DNA from: Methylomicrobium lacus_A
GTDB lineage: Bacteria; Pseudomonadota; Gammaproteobacteria; Methylococcales; Methylomonadaceae
DNA: 64,000 nucleotides
Direction of reading: 5' to 3'
Assembly: GCF_041897535.1 (NCBI RefSeq)
Contig: NZ_CP169217.1
Location: 2,542,001-2,606,000 of the forward strand
In this document: piece after piece, positions 1 to 8,627 of the stretch
Layout of the letters: the number at the start of each line of letters is the position of its first letter
How positions within the stretch are numbered: the first letter of the stretch is position 1
Notes under the pieces: model-generated
Seen by the model: the letters and a program-made list of their open reading frames with translations, nothing else
Databases searched by the model: none
Told to the model about the DNA's origin: nothing
Made by a program: the position numbers and the translations under genes

Positions 1-1089
1 CAGCGCCGCCCAGCTGATGCGAGGACCGGCCGAATAGGCGTCGGCACCGGCCGCGCCGAGGCCCGAAAGCGTGCTGGCTTCCAGCGACAGGGTGCCGACG
101 AAAGTCACGCGCGGAAACAGGTCGGCGGTGGCGACGCCGATGCGGGCGGTCGCGGCGGCCAGCGTGCGTTCGGCGATGCGAATGTCCGGACGACGGCGCA
201 GCAGCTCGGCCGGGTTGCCGATAGCGATCGTTGCCGGCAGCTTCGGGATCGGCGCAGGCTTCGACAGTTTCGCGGTGAGCGCGCCGGGCGTTTGGCCGGT
301 CAGCACGTCAAGCCGGTGTATCGCGCTTTTGATCCCGGTTTCGATCAGCGGAATGGTTGCCCGGGTCGAATCCAGTTGCGCCGAAGCCCTGGACGTATCC
401 AGCTCGGTGCCGCGGCCGATTTCGAGTTTGGCGCGGGTAATGTCCAGCGTTCGCGTCTGGTTGTCGGCGTTTCTTCGGGCCACTTCGAGCTGGTTCTGCA
501 GGCCGCGCAATTCGAAATAGTTGCGGGCGACCTCGGCGATCACGCTGACGCTAAGATCCTGCAGGCTGGCTTTCTGGGCCTCGACTTCGTCGCTGCTGGC
601 TTCGATGTCGCGGCGCACGCGGCCGAAGAAATCGACTTCCCAGAACGCATCGAAACCGGTGCTGTAAAGTTTCAGATCACGCGGCACGAAGGCCCGATTG
701 TTCAACGCGCCGACGCTGCGCTTCTGATCGGTGTAATTGGCGTGCGAACTGATGATCGGCGCCAGGTTCAGGCCGGCTTCCAGATACAGCGCCCGGGCTT
801 CGCGCAGGTTCGCGAGCGCGCTCTTCAGGTCGTAATTGTGGCGCAGGGCCTGATCGATCAGAGCGTTCAGTTCGCTGTCGTTGAACAGCTTCCACCAGTC
901 TTTTTGCGTCGCCTGTCCGGAATATTCGTTATGCTCGGCGTTCGCGAAGGCGGGCGGCGTTGCCGTTGCCGGCCTCTGGTAGTCGGGTCCGACCGCGCAG
1001 CCGCCCAGTGCGGCTGCGCCTGCGATGGCGAGCGCGAAAAGGCGGCTAGGTAAATACCTCGGTGCGCGCAGTGAGATAGGTTGAATCAT
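1..1089 (-). CDS. Outer-membrane efflux lipoprotein (NodT/OprM family), 3' end outside window
   Basis: This is the outer-membrane channel of the tripartite efflux system encoded next to it. Translating the minus strand from the ATG at 1089 gives an open frame that runs off the left edge (about 360 codons visible). The N-terminus has a hydrophobic signal ending in a lipobox (ALGGC) followed by AVGPDYQRP, the hallmark start of NodT-family lipoproteins. Further in are KDWWKLFND and the FWEVDFFGRVRR segment typical of the TolC-like alpha-barrel family. Its start overlaps the stop of the pump gene by 4 bases (ATGA), so the two are translationally coupled. The C-terminus cannot be seen. Confidence 0.93.
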   Translation of the reverse strand, partial: MIQPISLRAPRYLPSRLFALAIAGAAALGGCAVGPDYQRPATATPPAFANAEHNEYSGQATQKDWWKLFNDSELNALIDQALRHNYDLKSALANLREARALYLEAGLNLAPIISSHANYTDQKRSVGALNNRAFVPRDLKLYSTGFDAFWEVDFFGRVRRDIEASSDEVEAQKASLQDLSVSVIAEVARNYFELRGLQNQLEVARRNADNQTRTLDITRAKLEIGRGTELDTSRASAQLDSTRATIPLIETGIKSAIHRLDVLTGQTPGALTAKLSKPAPIPKLPATIAIGNPAELLRRRPDIRIAERTLAAATARIGVATADLFPRVTFVGTLSLEASTLSGLGAAGADAYSAGPRISWAAL

Positions 1090-4000
1090 GAGTCTGAGCC
1101 GGATGAAGATGGATCGGCCGGCACGGGGCCGGTTTTATGTTTTGACGATGCCAGTCGCTGCGCCAGCGCCTGCACGGTCACATAGAAGACCGGCGTCAAC
1201 AAGAGGCCGAACAGGGTCACGCCGGCCATGCCGCTGAACACCGCGGTGCCCAAAAGCCGGCGCGATTCGGCGCCGGCGCCTTCGGCGATCACCAGCGGAA
1301 ACACGCCCATGATGAACGCGAACGAGGTCATCAGGATCGGGCGCAGCCGGATGCCGGAGGCCTCGATCGCGGCCTCGAAGCGGTCGAGGCCTTCTTCCTG
1401 CCGGCGTTTCGCGAACTCGACGATCAAAATCGCGTTTTTGCTGGCCAGCCCCACCAACACGATGAAACCGACCTGGGTGAAGATGTTGTTGTCCATGCCG
1501 CGCAGCCAGATGCCGGCCATCGAGGACAGGATGCACATCGGCACGATCAGGATCACCGCGAACGGCAGCGACCAGCTTTCATACTGGGCCGCGAGCGCCA
1601 GAAACACGAAAATCACGCTGAGCGGAAACACCAGCATCGCGACATTGCCGGCCAGCACCTGCTGCAGGCTCAGCTCGGTCCATTCGAAGCCGAAGCCGGG
1701 CGGCAGTTCCGCGTTCAGGAGCCTGTCCATCATCTCGATCGCCTGGCCGGAGCTGACGCCGGGCAAGGTGCTGCCGTTGATTTCGGCGGCCGGATACATG
1801 TTGTAGCGCGTGATCTTGTCCGGCCCGGTAATCGCCTTCACATCGACCAGCGAGCCGAGCGGCACCATGCCGCCCTTAGCGTTCCGGGTCTTCAGTTCGC
1901 TGATGTCCGACGGCTGCATCCGGAATTCCGAATCGGCCTGGGCGACGACCTGATAGGTGCGTCCGAAGGCGTTGAAGTCGTTCACATAGAGCGAACCCAG
2001 GTAAATCTGCAGGGTGTCGAACACATCCTTCAACGGCACGTCCATCGACTTGACGCGCGTGCGATCGACATCCAGAAACAACTGCGGCACGCCGGAGCGG
2101 AAGGTCGTGAACAGGCCGACCAGGCCCGGTTGCTGATTACCCTTGGCGATCATCTCCGTGTTAACTTGCTGCAGTACGTCAATGCCGGCGTTGGTGCGGT
2201 CCTGGATTTGCAGCTTGAAGCCGCCGACCGCACTCATGCCCCGGACCGGCGGCGGCGCAAACACCGCGATATAGGCATCCTGGACCGTGGCGAGACGCTG
2301 CTGCAGCTTTTTGACGACCGCATCGGCATGCAGATCGGGCCGGCCCGCGCGCTGATCGAAATCATCGAGTCGGGCGAACATCGTCGCGACATTGGACTGG
2401 CTGGCCCCGCTCAGGATCGAAAAGCCGGCGTAGGCATTCAAGTGCTTGACGCCTTCGGTGTCCAGCACGATGCGCGTCGCCTGCCGCACCACGGCCTGGG
2501 TGCGGGCCAGCGAGGCGGCATCCGGCAACTGCGCATACAGGATCAGATAGCCCTGGTCCTGCTGCGGAATGAAGCCGGTCGGCACCTTTTCGAAGGCCAG
2601 GAAGTTCAGTCCGTTCAGCCCAATATAAAGCGCCAGCACGACGGCGGTCATCCGGATCAGCCGGCCGACCAGGCGCGCGTAGCCGGCGCTGAAGCGGTCG
2701 AAAAACCGGTTGAAGCCGCCGAAGAACCAGCCGAACAGGCGATCGATCAGGCGCGTCAGCTTGTCCTTGTCTCCGTGCGCCCGGTCCAGCAGCACGGTGC
2801 ACAGGGCCGGGCTCAGCGTCAGCGAATTGAATGCCGAGATCACCGTCGACACCGCGATCGTCAGCGCGAACTGTTTGTAGAAAGCGCCCGAGACGCCGGT
2901 GATGAAGGCGGTCGGCACGAATACCGCGACCAGCACCAGCGCGGTCGCGATGATCGGGCCGACCACTTCCGACATCGCCTTGCGCGCCGCTTCCCTGGCT
3001 TTCAGGCCGAGCGCGATATGGCGCTCGACGTTTTCGACGACCACGATCGCGTCGTCCACGACGATCCCGATCGCCAGCACCAGGCCGAACAACGACAAGG
3101 TGTTCAAGGACAGGCCCAGCGCGGCCATCACCGCGAAGGTGCCGATCAGGGACACCGGCACCGCCAGCAGCGGAATGATTGCCGGGCGCCAGTTCTGCAG
3201 GAACACCACGACCACGATCACGACCAACAGGAGGGCCTCGAACAGCGTCTTGACCACCGCGTCGATCGACTGCTGCACGAACACGACCGTGTCGTAGACC
3301 ATGTTGTATTCGAGGCCCTCGGGGAAGCGGGTCTTCAGTTTCTCCATCGCCTCGACGACCGCCTTCTTGGTGTCCAGGGCGTTCGAGCCCGGCAGCTGGA
3401 AGATCGCGAGGCCGACGGTCGGCTCGCCGTCCAGGAACAGGCCGGAGTTGTAGTCCTTGGCGCCGAGTTCGATGCGGGCCACGTCCTTCAGCCGGGTCAC
3501 CTGGCCGTCCGCGCCTTTTTTGATCACGATATCGGCGAACTGTTCGGCTTCCATTAGCCGCCCCAGTGTACTGACCGTATATTGGAAATCGGTGTTTTCC
3601 TTCGACGGTTGCTGGCCGATCACCCCGGCCGCGACCTGAATGTTCTGCTCGCGGATCGCGTTGACCACGTCGCTCGCGGTCAGGTTACGCGCGGCGACCT
3701 GCTCGGGATTCAGCCACAGGCGCATGCTGTAGTCGCGGGCGCCGAACACCAGAATCTCGCCGACGCCGGGAAGCCGCGCCAATATATCCTTGATTTGCAA
3801 CAGCGCGTAATTGCTCAGGTAAACGCTGTCATAGCGCTTGTCCGGGGAGATCAGGTTGACGACCAGGCTCAGGTCCGGGCTGCGCTTCTTGACGCTGACG
3901 CCCTGCCTCCGCACTTCCTCGGGCAGCCTGGGTTCTGCCAGAGCGACCCGGTTTTGCACCAGCACCTGGGCCTTGTCGAGGCTCGTGCCCGGCTTGAAGG

Positions 4001-4286
4001 TCACCGTCAGCGCCATGCTGCCGCTGTTGGTCGACTGGGAAGACAGGTAGAGCATGTCTTCGACCCCGTTGACTTCCTGCTCGATCGGCGTCGCGACCGT
4101 TTCGGCGACCACCTTGGCGTTCGCGCCCGGATAAACCGCGCTGATCACGACGGTGGGCGGCGCGATCTCCGGGTATTGGGCGATCGGCAGTGTGATCAGC
4201 GCCAGCCCGCCGACCAGCACGATCAGGATGGACAACACCGAGGCAAAGATCGGCCGGTCGATAAAGAAATGCGTGAAGCGATCCAT
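1086..4286 (-). CDS. RND multidrug efflux pump, inner-membrane permease (HAE1 family)
   Basis: Proton-driven inner-membrane pump of 1066 residues, the usual length for AcrB/MexB/MexF proteins. It begins MDRFTHFFIDRPIFA, a classic HAE1 N-terminus. The proton-relay aspartates sit in GIVVDDAIVVVENVER (about residue 410), and the TM10 lysine is in GLASKNAILIVEFA. The two large periplasmic loops are present, with PGVGEILVFGA in the docking part. It lies 3 bases downstream of the adaptor gene and overlaps the channel gene, so all three form one operon. Expression is probably controlled by the divergent TetR gene. Substrates cannot be read from sequence; overall it looks closest to the MexF/TtgB branch, which is a judgement by eye. 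Confidence 0.97.
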   Translation of the reverse strand: MDRFTHFFIDRPIFASVLSILIVLVGGLALITLPIAQYPEIAPPTVVISAVYPGANAKVVAETVATPIEQEVNGVEDMLYLSSQSTNSGSMALTVTFKPGTSLDKAQVLVQNRVALAEPRLPEEVRRQGVSVKKRSPDLSLVVNLISPDKRYDSVYLSNYALLQIKDILARLPGVGEILVFGARDYSMRLWLNPEQVAARNLTASDVVNAIREQNIQVAAGVIGQQPSKENTDFQYTVSTLGRLMEAEQFADIVIKKGADGQVTRLKDVARIELGAKDYNSGLFLDGEPTVGLAIFQLPGSNALDTKKAVVEAMEKLKTRFPEGLEYNMVYDTVVFVQQSIDAVVKTLFEALLLVVIVVVVFLQNWRPAIIPLLAVPVSLIGTFAVMAALGLSLNTLSLFGLVLAIGIVVDDAIVVVENVERHIALGLKAREAARKAMSEVVGPIIATALVLVAVFVPTAFITGVSGAFYKQFALTIAVSTVISAFNSLTLSPALCTVLLDRAHGDKDKLTRLIDRLFGWFFGGFNRFFDRFSAGYARLVGRLIRMTAVVLALYIGLNGLNFLAFEKVPTGFIPQQDQGYLILYAQLPDAASLARTQAVVRQATRIVLDTEGVKHLNAYAGFSILSGASQSNVATMFARLDDFDQRAGRPDLHADAVVKKLQQRLATVQDAYIAVFAPPPVRGMSAVGGFKLQIQDRTNAGIDVLQQVNTEMIAKGNQQPGLVGLFTTFRSGVPQLFLDVDRTRVKSMDVPLKDVFDTLQIYLGSLYVNDFNAFGRTYQVVAQADSEFRMQPSDISELKTRNAKGGMVPLGSLVDVKAITGPDKITRYNMYPAAEINGSTLPGVSSGQAIEMMDRLLNAELPPGFGFEWTELSLQQVLAGNVAMLVFPLSVIFVFLALAAQYESWSLPFAVILIVPMCILSSMAGIWLRGMDNNIFTQVGFIVLVGLASKNAILIVEFAKRRQEEGLDRFEAAIEASGIRLRPILMTSFAFIMGVFPLVIAEGAGAESRRLLGTAVFSGMAGVTLFGLLLTPVFYVTVQALAQRLASSKHKTGPVPADPSSSGSDS

Positions 4287-4289
4287 GGC

Positions 4290-5549
4290 CTAGTGTCCTT
4301 TTGACGGCTCGGCGAGCGAGATTCGCTCGGGGTTGACCTTGATGTCGGGCCTGAGCTTTTGCAGGCCTTCGACCACGACCCAGTCCTCGGCTTTCAGGCC
4401 GTTGCTGATCACGCGCGACTGGCCGATATGCGCGCCGAGTTCGACCTTGCGGTATTCCACTTGATTGTTCTGGTTCGTTACCCAGACGAAACGTTGAGCC
4501 TGGTCGGTGCCGATCGCCCGGTCGGGCAGCAGCAAGGCGGGATAAGGTTCGCCGGCGCGCACCCTCAGGCGGGCGAAAAAACCGGGGCTCAGTAATTCGT
4601 CGGCATTCGCGAAAACGCCCCGCAGCGTGACCGTGCCGGTCGCGCTATCCTCGCGGGGGGCGATGTAGTCGAGAACGCCCTTGTGCGGAAAATTGTCCTC
4701 ATCGGTCAGCGCCAGTTCGACCGGCGTGCCCGCGATGCCGGCCTCGCGCCCGCCGTTCTGCCGCATTTGCCGGCGGTACTTCAAGACCGCGCGTTCGTCC
4801 GCATCGACATAGACATAGACCGGGTCGGTGGACACGATCGTCGTCAACAGCGTGTCGTCGTTTTTGACCAGGTTGCCCTCGGTGATCAATTCCCGGCCGA
4901 TGCGTCCGTCGATCGGCGCGCGCACCTGGGTGAATTCGAGATTCAGCCGGGCGGTTTCGACATTGGCGGACGCGGATTCGACCGCCGCCGCGGCCTCGCG
5001 CAGCCCTTTCTGGCGGGCGTCGAATTCTTCCTTCGAAATCGCCTTGACCTTGAACAGATTTTCGGCTCGCGCCATATCGTTGGCCGCCAGTTCCTTACGG
5101 GATCTGAACCGCTCCAGTTCCGCCGCCGCATAGGCCAGTTGGGCCTTGAAGGGCCGGGGATCGATCACGAACAGCAGGTCGCCCTTTTTGACTTTCTCGC
5201 CGTCCCTGAAGTTGACCTTGTCCAGATAGCCGCTGACCCGGGCGCGTATCTCGACCGACTCGACCGCTTCGATGCGGCCGGTATATTCGTCCCATTCGGT
5301 CACATCCTGGCTTAAGGGCTGCGCGATTTTGATGTTCGGCGGCGGTCCTTCGGGCGGCTTGCCGGTTGGCGCTTCGGCTTGTTGGCAGCCTAGGGTGCCG
5401 GCCAGGGCGATCGCCGCAAGACCTGTCAGCAGCGCGCGGCGCAGCGATAGATTCAGGAAAAAAACAGGGCCGCCGACTGTCTCGGAGGATAAGGCGATGG
5501 ATGGACTGTTGCGATGCATAACGGCCGGGCTGCTGGTGTTCTGGATCAT
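4290..5549 (-). CDS. RND efflux periplasmic adaptor lipoprotein (MFP/AcrA family)
   Basis: Periplasmic adaptor linking the pump to the outer-membrane channel. It shows the family order: a lipobox (LAGTLGC), the beta-barrel/lipoyl entry TGRIEAVESVEIRARVSG, an alpha-helical hairpin (AELERFRSRKELAANDMARA), then the second lipoyl half with VRAPIDGRIGRELITEG. Length from the first ATG is 419 residues. The cysteine of the lipobox is then residue 55, which is a very long n-region, so the true start may be the ATG at 5519. It is the first gene of the operon, 3 bases before the pump gene. The operator-like palindrome at 5577-5600 lies just upstream. Confidence 0.95.
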   Translation of the reverse strand: MIQNTSSPAVMHRNSPSIALSSETVGGPVFFLNLSLRRALLTGLAAIALAGTLGCQQAEAPTGKPPEGPPPNIKIAQPLSQDVTEWDEYTGRIEAVESVEIRARVSGYLDKVNFRDGEKVKKGDLLFVIDPRPFKAQLAYAAAELERFRSRKELAANDMARAENLFKVKAISKEEFDARQKGLREAAAAVESASANVETARLNLEFTQVRAPIDGRIGRELITEGNLVKNDDTLLTTIVSTDPVYVYVDADERAVLKYRRQMRQNGGREAGIAGTPVELALTDEDNFPHKGVLDYIAPREDSATGTVTLRGVFANADELLSPGFFARLRVRAGEPYPALLLPDRAIGTDQAQRFVWVTNQNNQVEYRKVELGAHIGQSRVISNGLKAEDWVVVEGLQKLRPDIKVNPERISLAEPSKGH

Positions 5550-5576
5550 CCGTTTATTGTCCGTAAGGGGGATTTA

Positions 5577-5600
5577 AAATGGTAATATACATTACCATTT
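5577..5600. promoter_or_regulatory. Inverted-repeat operator for the divergent TetR/efflux promoters
   Basis: Perfect 10-bp arms AAATGGTAAT and ATTACCATTT separated by 4 bases (ATAC), in an AT-rich gap between the efflux operon and the tetR gene. A near-palindrome of this size between a TetR gene and the pump genes it faces is the usual arrangement for AcrR/MexZ-type autoregulated repression. Binding by the neighbouring regulator is inferred. Confidence 0.75.
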
Positions 5601-5656
5601 ATTGTAGGTTATGATTATTCCTGGCCTAAGTCAAATTTTTTTGAGTACACGACACT

Positions 5657-6280
5657 ATGATTAAATGCGGACGTCCCGCCAAGGGCAGCGAGCTTTTAAG
5701 CCGCGACCGGGTGCTGGATACGGCGCTGACGCTTTTTCTGGAACACGGCTACGGCAATCTCAGCATGGAAGCCATCGCGAAGGATGCGCGGGTCTCGTTG
5801 CGGACGATCTACAGCCAGTTCGGCGGCAAAGCCGGTTTGTTCGGCGCGCTGGTCCGGCGCTGCAGCGATCAGTTTTCCGAAATCCTGTCTTTCGACAGCC
5901 CCCCGGAAGCCGCGCTCGTCGCCTTCGCCAGGGAGTTTCTGTACCGGATCACCCGCCCCGACGTGGTGCGCATGCGTGCGATCCTGATCGGCGAGTCGCC
6001 GCGTTTCCCGGACCTTGCGACGCAATTTTACGAACAAGGCCCGCAGCGTACGCTCGAACGTCTGGCGCAATTTTTCGCCCGGCATCAGCAGGCGGGACAT
6101 TTCGCCCCGATCGATCCGCACATCCTGGCCGACCAGTTCCTCAGCGGACTGCGCAACGAGCGTTTTCAGAAACTGCAACTCGGCCTGGAAACCACGCCGA
6201 CCGAGGCCGAAATCGAAAGCTGGGCGCGGCAGGCGACGCGGCTGTTTCTTTACGGCTGTTCCGAAGTCAGGGAAGGATAG
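5657..6280 (+). CDS. TetR/AcrR family transcriptional regulator, probable efflux repressor
   Basis: DNA-binding repressor of 207 residues. The N-terminal TetR helix-turn-helix is clear at about residues 14-60 (ALTLFLEHGYGNLSMEAIAK, then RVSLRTIYSQFGGKAGLF). The C-terminal half is helical, as expected for a ligand-binding dimerisation domain, and matches the TetR_C group often found beside efflux genes. It is transcribed away from the RND operon, with a 24-bp palindrome in the shared gap, so it most likely represses both itself and the pump until a substrate binds. The inducing ligand is unknown. Confidence 0.93.
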   Translation: MIKCGRPAKGSELLSRDRVLDTALTLFLEHGYGNLSMEAIAKDARVSLRTIYSQFGGKAGLFGALVRRCSDQFSEILSFDSPPEAALVAFAREFLYRITRPDVVRMRAILIGESPRFPDLATQFYEQGPQRTLERLAQFFARHQQAGHFAPIDPHILADQFLSGLRNERFQKLQLGLETTPTEAEIESWARQATRLFLYGCSEVREG

Positions 6281-6340
6281 CCGGCGGAAATGACAAGAGC
6301 TCGGGGTTGTCTATCGTATCACCTCATTCCGACATACCCG

Positions 6341-7219
6341 TTACCGCTCGGCGGCTAACATCGAGAACAGCCCGTTAGCGACCCTGGCAAACGAAAGATA
6401 ATCGAGTTTGTCGGGCGTATCTTCGGACGTGTGGTAATAAGGGTAACGATAAGGCGCCGTGTCGGTAATCATGAAGGCTGCAAAACCGTGCCGCCAGAAC
6501 GCCAGATGATCGCTCCAGGAAATGCCCGGAACCACGGCCGGCGCGGCGATCGATTGCACCGGAAAGTCGCAACCCTTGGCAAAGTTTTCGACGCAATGCC
6601 GCATCACGCGGCGAGAGCCGAGATTCGAAGCGAAGGCGATGAAATTGCCGGTGTCCGGATAAAAATAGCTCAGTAAGGGCGGATAATGCTGGCTGCCGGG
6701 TTGACTCGAATAATAGCCAATCGTTTCGAGAGAAACCATGTAACGGATAGGGGCCCCGCGCCGTTTGGCCGCCTGCGCGTAAATCATGCTGCCCATCTTG
6801 CCCCAGTAGAAGAACGGCGGCTCTTCATTCACGAAGGCGACGAAACGCAGGCTGACCGCCGGCGGCGCGTCCCTGAACCGGCGCGAGAGCTCCAATAACG
6901 CGGCCACGCCGCTGCCGTTGTCGTTCGCGCCGGGGCTGCCCCAGACCGAATCATAATGCGCGCCGATCAGAATCACTTGATCGCTCCGCTGGGTTCCGGG
7001 ACAGGTCACTTCCAGGTTGTTGCAATCAAGACCTTTGACCCGGTAGCCTTGCTGGCCGACGCGATAACCCTGCCGCCGCCATTGTTCGATGATATAGTCG
7101 GCCGCGGCCTTGAGCGCCTCGGGATGAAACACATTATGCTCGCCGATCACCCCGGCCAGTGCCTCGACGTGAGTCTGCAATTGTCGCGCGCTAATTTCGC
7201 TCATGCCGCTATGGCCCAT
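6341..7219 (-). CDS. M28 family zinc peptidase
   Basis: Predicted zinc-dependent aminopeptidase-type hydrolase of 292 residues. Metal-binding motifs of clan MH are visible: GAHYDSV (His88), GANDNGSG (Asp100), the NEE pair (132-133), LETIGYY in place of the common LDMIGY, and SWSDHLAFW near the C-terminus. No secretion signal is evident, so it is probably cytoplasmic, which is less common in the family. An alternative ATG lies 15 bases downstream, and neither start has a strong ribosome-binding site. It is transcribed alone, convergent with the tetR gene. Its peptide substrate cannot be predicted. Confidence 0.88.
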   Translation of the reverse strand: MGHSGMSEISARQLQTHVEALAGVIGEHNVFHPEALKAAADYIIEQWRRQGYRVGQQGYRVKGLDCNNLEVTCPGTQRSDQVILIGAHYDSVWGSPGANDNGSGVAALLELSRRFRDAPPAVSLRFVAFVNEEPPFFYWGKMGSMIYAQAAKRRGAPIRYMVSLETIGYYSSQPGSQHYPPLLSYFYPDTGNFIAFASNLGSRRVMRHCVENFAKGCDFPVQSIAAPAVVPGISWSDHLAFWRHGFAAFMITDTAPYRYPYYHTSEDTPDKLDYLSFARVANGLFSMLAAER

Positions 7220-7277
7220 GTCCGGATCATCCGTCGTCGATGCCTTGGCTTCGGGCTAGCCGGAATCAAGCCGCATT

Positions 7278-7916
7278 TCAGGCGGTAAAACCTATCTTAC
7301 GATGCGTCCCGTCGCAATAGGGTTTGTTTTGCGACGAGCCGCAGCGGCAGAGCCAGGTTTTCTGCGTTCGGATCAGGGTCCTGCCGGTTCCGGAACACAC
7401 TTCGAGATTGCCTTCGACTTGCAAGGGACCGTTGGGGTTCGGGGTAATGGTCAGTCTTCCGGCGCGATCGAGCAGCGTTTCCGACTCTATGGTGGGCGGC
7501 TCTCCGGTCGCAACGAAATTCACCGCGACATGACTGCTGTCGCAAAACGGTTTATTTTTAGAGGCGCCGCACCGGCACAGGGTGGCGCGATAACACGTGC
7601 CGTGTCCCTGAATCTCCATGTCGGCGTGAAACGCCAGCGGGCCGTTTTCCCGCAAGTGCACGCTATTGACCAGCGGCGCACTCTCGGGTTCGCCGCCGTC
7701 CAGGCGTTCGTAGGTCAGTGCCCCTGACGGGCACGTGCGCAACAGTGCGGCGATCTCTTCCGGGGAGGCCGCATCCGGGTTTATCCATTCGCCCGGGGCG
7801 TTCGCGATAAAAACCTTCGGGTTTCCCAGCACGCAATGGCGCGAATGGATGCATTTGGCCGCATCGAAACGGATGACAACCTTTTTGCCGCGGTATTCTT
7901 GAATGTCGTTAGTCAT
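7278..7916 (-). CDS. Iron-sulfur protein: divergent 4Fe-4S domain plus two CDGSH domains
   Basis: Small redox or Fe-S carrier protein of 212 residues with three metal-site regions. Residues 10-70 resemble the Fer4_19 domain (Cys22, Cys28, Cys62, with CPSGAL). Residues 112-130 form a first CDGSH-type site, CRCGASKNKPFCDSSH, and residues 188-206 a second, CRCGSSQNKPYCDGTH. Each keeps the three Cys and one His ligand set of 2Fe-2S CDGSH proteins, although the first reads CDSSH instead of CDGSH. The Fer4_19 plus CDGSH arrangement is known in bacteria, but its role is not established. It is monocistronic, with a purine-rich ribosome site (GAGGGCG) before the ATG. Confidence 0.9.
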   Translation of the reverse strand: MTNDIQEYRGKKVVIRFDAAKCIHSRHCVLGNPKVFIANAPGEWINPDAASPEEIAALLRTCPSGALTYERLDGGEPESAPLVNSVHLRENGPLAFHADMEIQGHGTCYRATLCRCGASKNKPFCDSSHVAVNFVATGEPPTIESETLLDRAGRLTITPNPNGPLQVEGNLEVCSGTGRTLIRTQKTWLCRCGSSQNKPYCDGTHRKIGFTA

Positions 7917-8243
7917 TATGTCGCCCTCGTCATGTTGTTCATGGATAAGGACAATCCGCGGCCTGCCGGGTTCATTCCCCGGCGCGCTTTTGAACTTAAA
8001 GCGCCGGTAAGAATACTAAAACTGGTTACGGACAGCATAAAAATAAAGCAGGAAGCCAGAAGACGTCATAGTAAGGACGATTCAAAGCAAGAAATGACGC
8101 GCATTTGATTCTTTTGCCGCGGCTTTACGATTCGGATGGCAAGGGTTTTTGGGGGCAGAAAGCATGCCGTTACCTCACGCGATTGATTTAGCCGTGCGGC
8201 ATCGGTTTTGAGTTTTGGCGAACAGACTTTAGAGGAAAACACC
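7917..8243. other. Intergenic region without a supported gene
   Basis: Between the divergently transcribed CDGSH and DUF2934 genes. It must hold both promoters. A small GC-rich inverted repeat (GCCGGG/CCCGGC) lies near 7965-7983. No convincing reading frame or RNA gene is seen. Confidence 0.5.
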
Positions 8244-8447
8244 ATGAAACCGAGTGAAATCAATATCCATCAAAACACCGAAATTTTGGCTTCCGCTGAA
8301 GCGGGGATTATGCCCGATCCGTCGGACGATACGGCGAGGATTGCCGAACTTGCCTATTACAAGGCAGAAAGAAGGGGCTTCGAGCCGGGCCATGAGCTGG
8401 AGGATTGGCTTGAGGCGGAACAGGAATTGATCCCTAACAGAGGGTAA
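8244..8447 (+). CDS. DUF2934 family small protein
   Basis: Small soluble protein of 67 residues. The C-terminal part (IAELAYYKAERRGFEPGHE, then LEDWLEAEQE) is the DUF2934 signature, found in short proteins of many proteobacteria; its function is unknown. The ATG at 8244 is preferred over the in-frame ATG at 8208 because a purine-rich GAGGAAAA lies just before it and the longer version adds unrelated residues. A second, longer DUF2934 protein is encoded near the right end of the window with the same motif (AYFKAEKRGFVPNHDWEDW). It is monocistronic and converges on the AraC gene. Confidence 0.8.
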   Translation: MKPSEINIHQNTEILASAEAGIMPDPSDDTARIAELAYYKAERRGFEPGHELEDWLEAEQELIPNRG

Positions 8448-8627
8448 AGTGCGAGGGGCGCGCCGGCGCAGGAATCTAGCCTGTATCCTGGCCAAGAGCG
8501 CAATTCCAGTGCCTGCTCCAATTGATCTAATAAATGGCAGAGAGCCTCGATGCGGCTTTGCGAAATCGCGGGAAATTTAGGCCATAACCCCCGCTTTCGC
8601 TCCGCCTCATCGAGGCAGTTTGCCGTA

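Noticed and set aside
2130..3557. Long plus-strand frame opposite the RND pump gene
   Set aside because: An antisense shadow of a GC-rich gene; its translation is rich in Arg, His, Asp and Gln without motifs, whereas the minus-strand frame is a clear RND pump.
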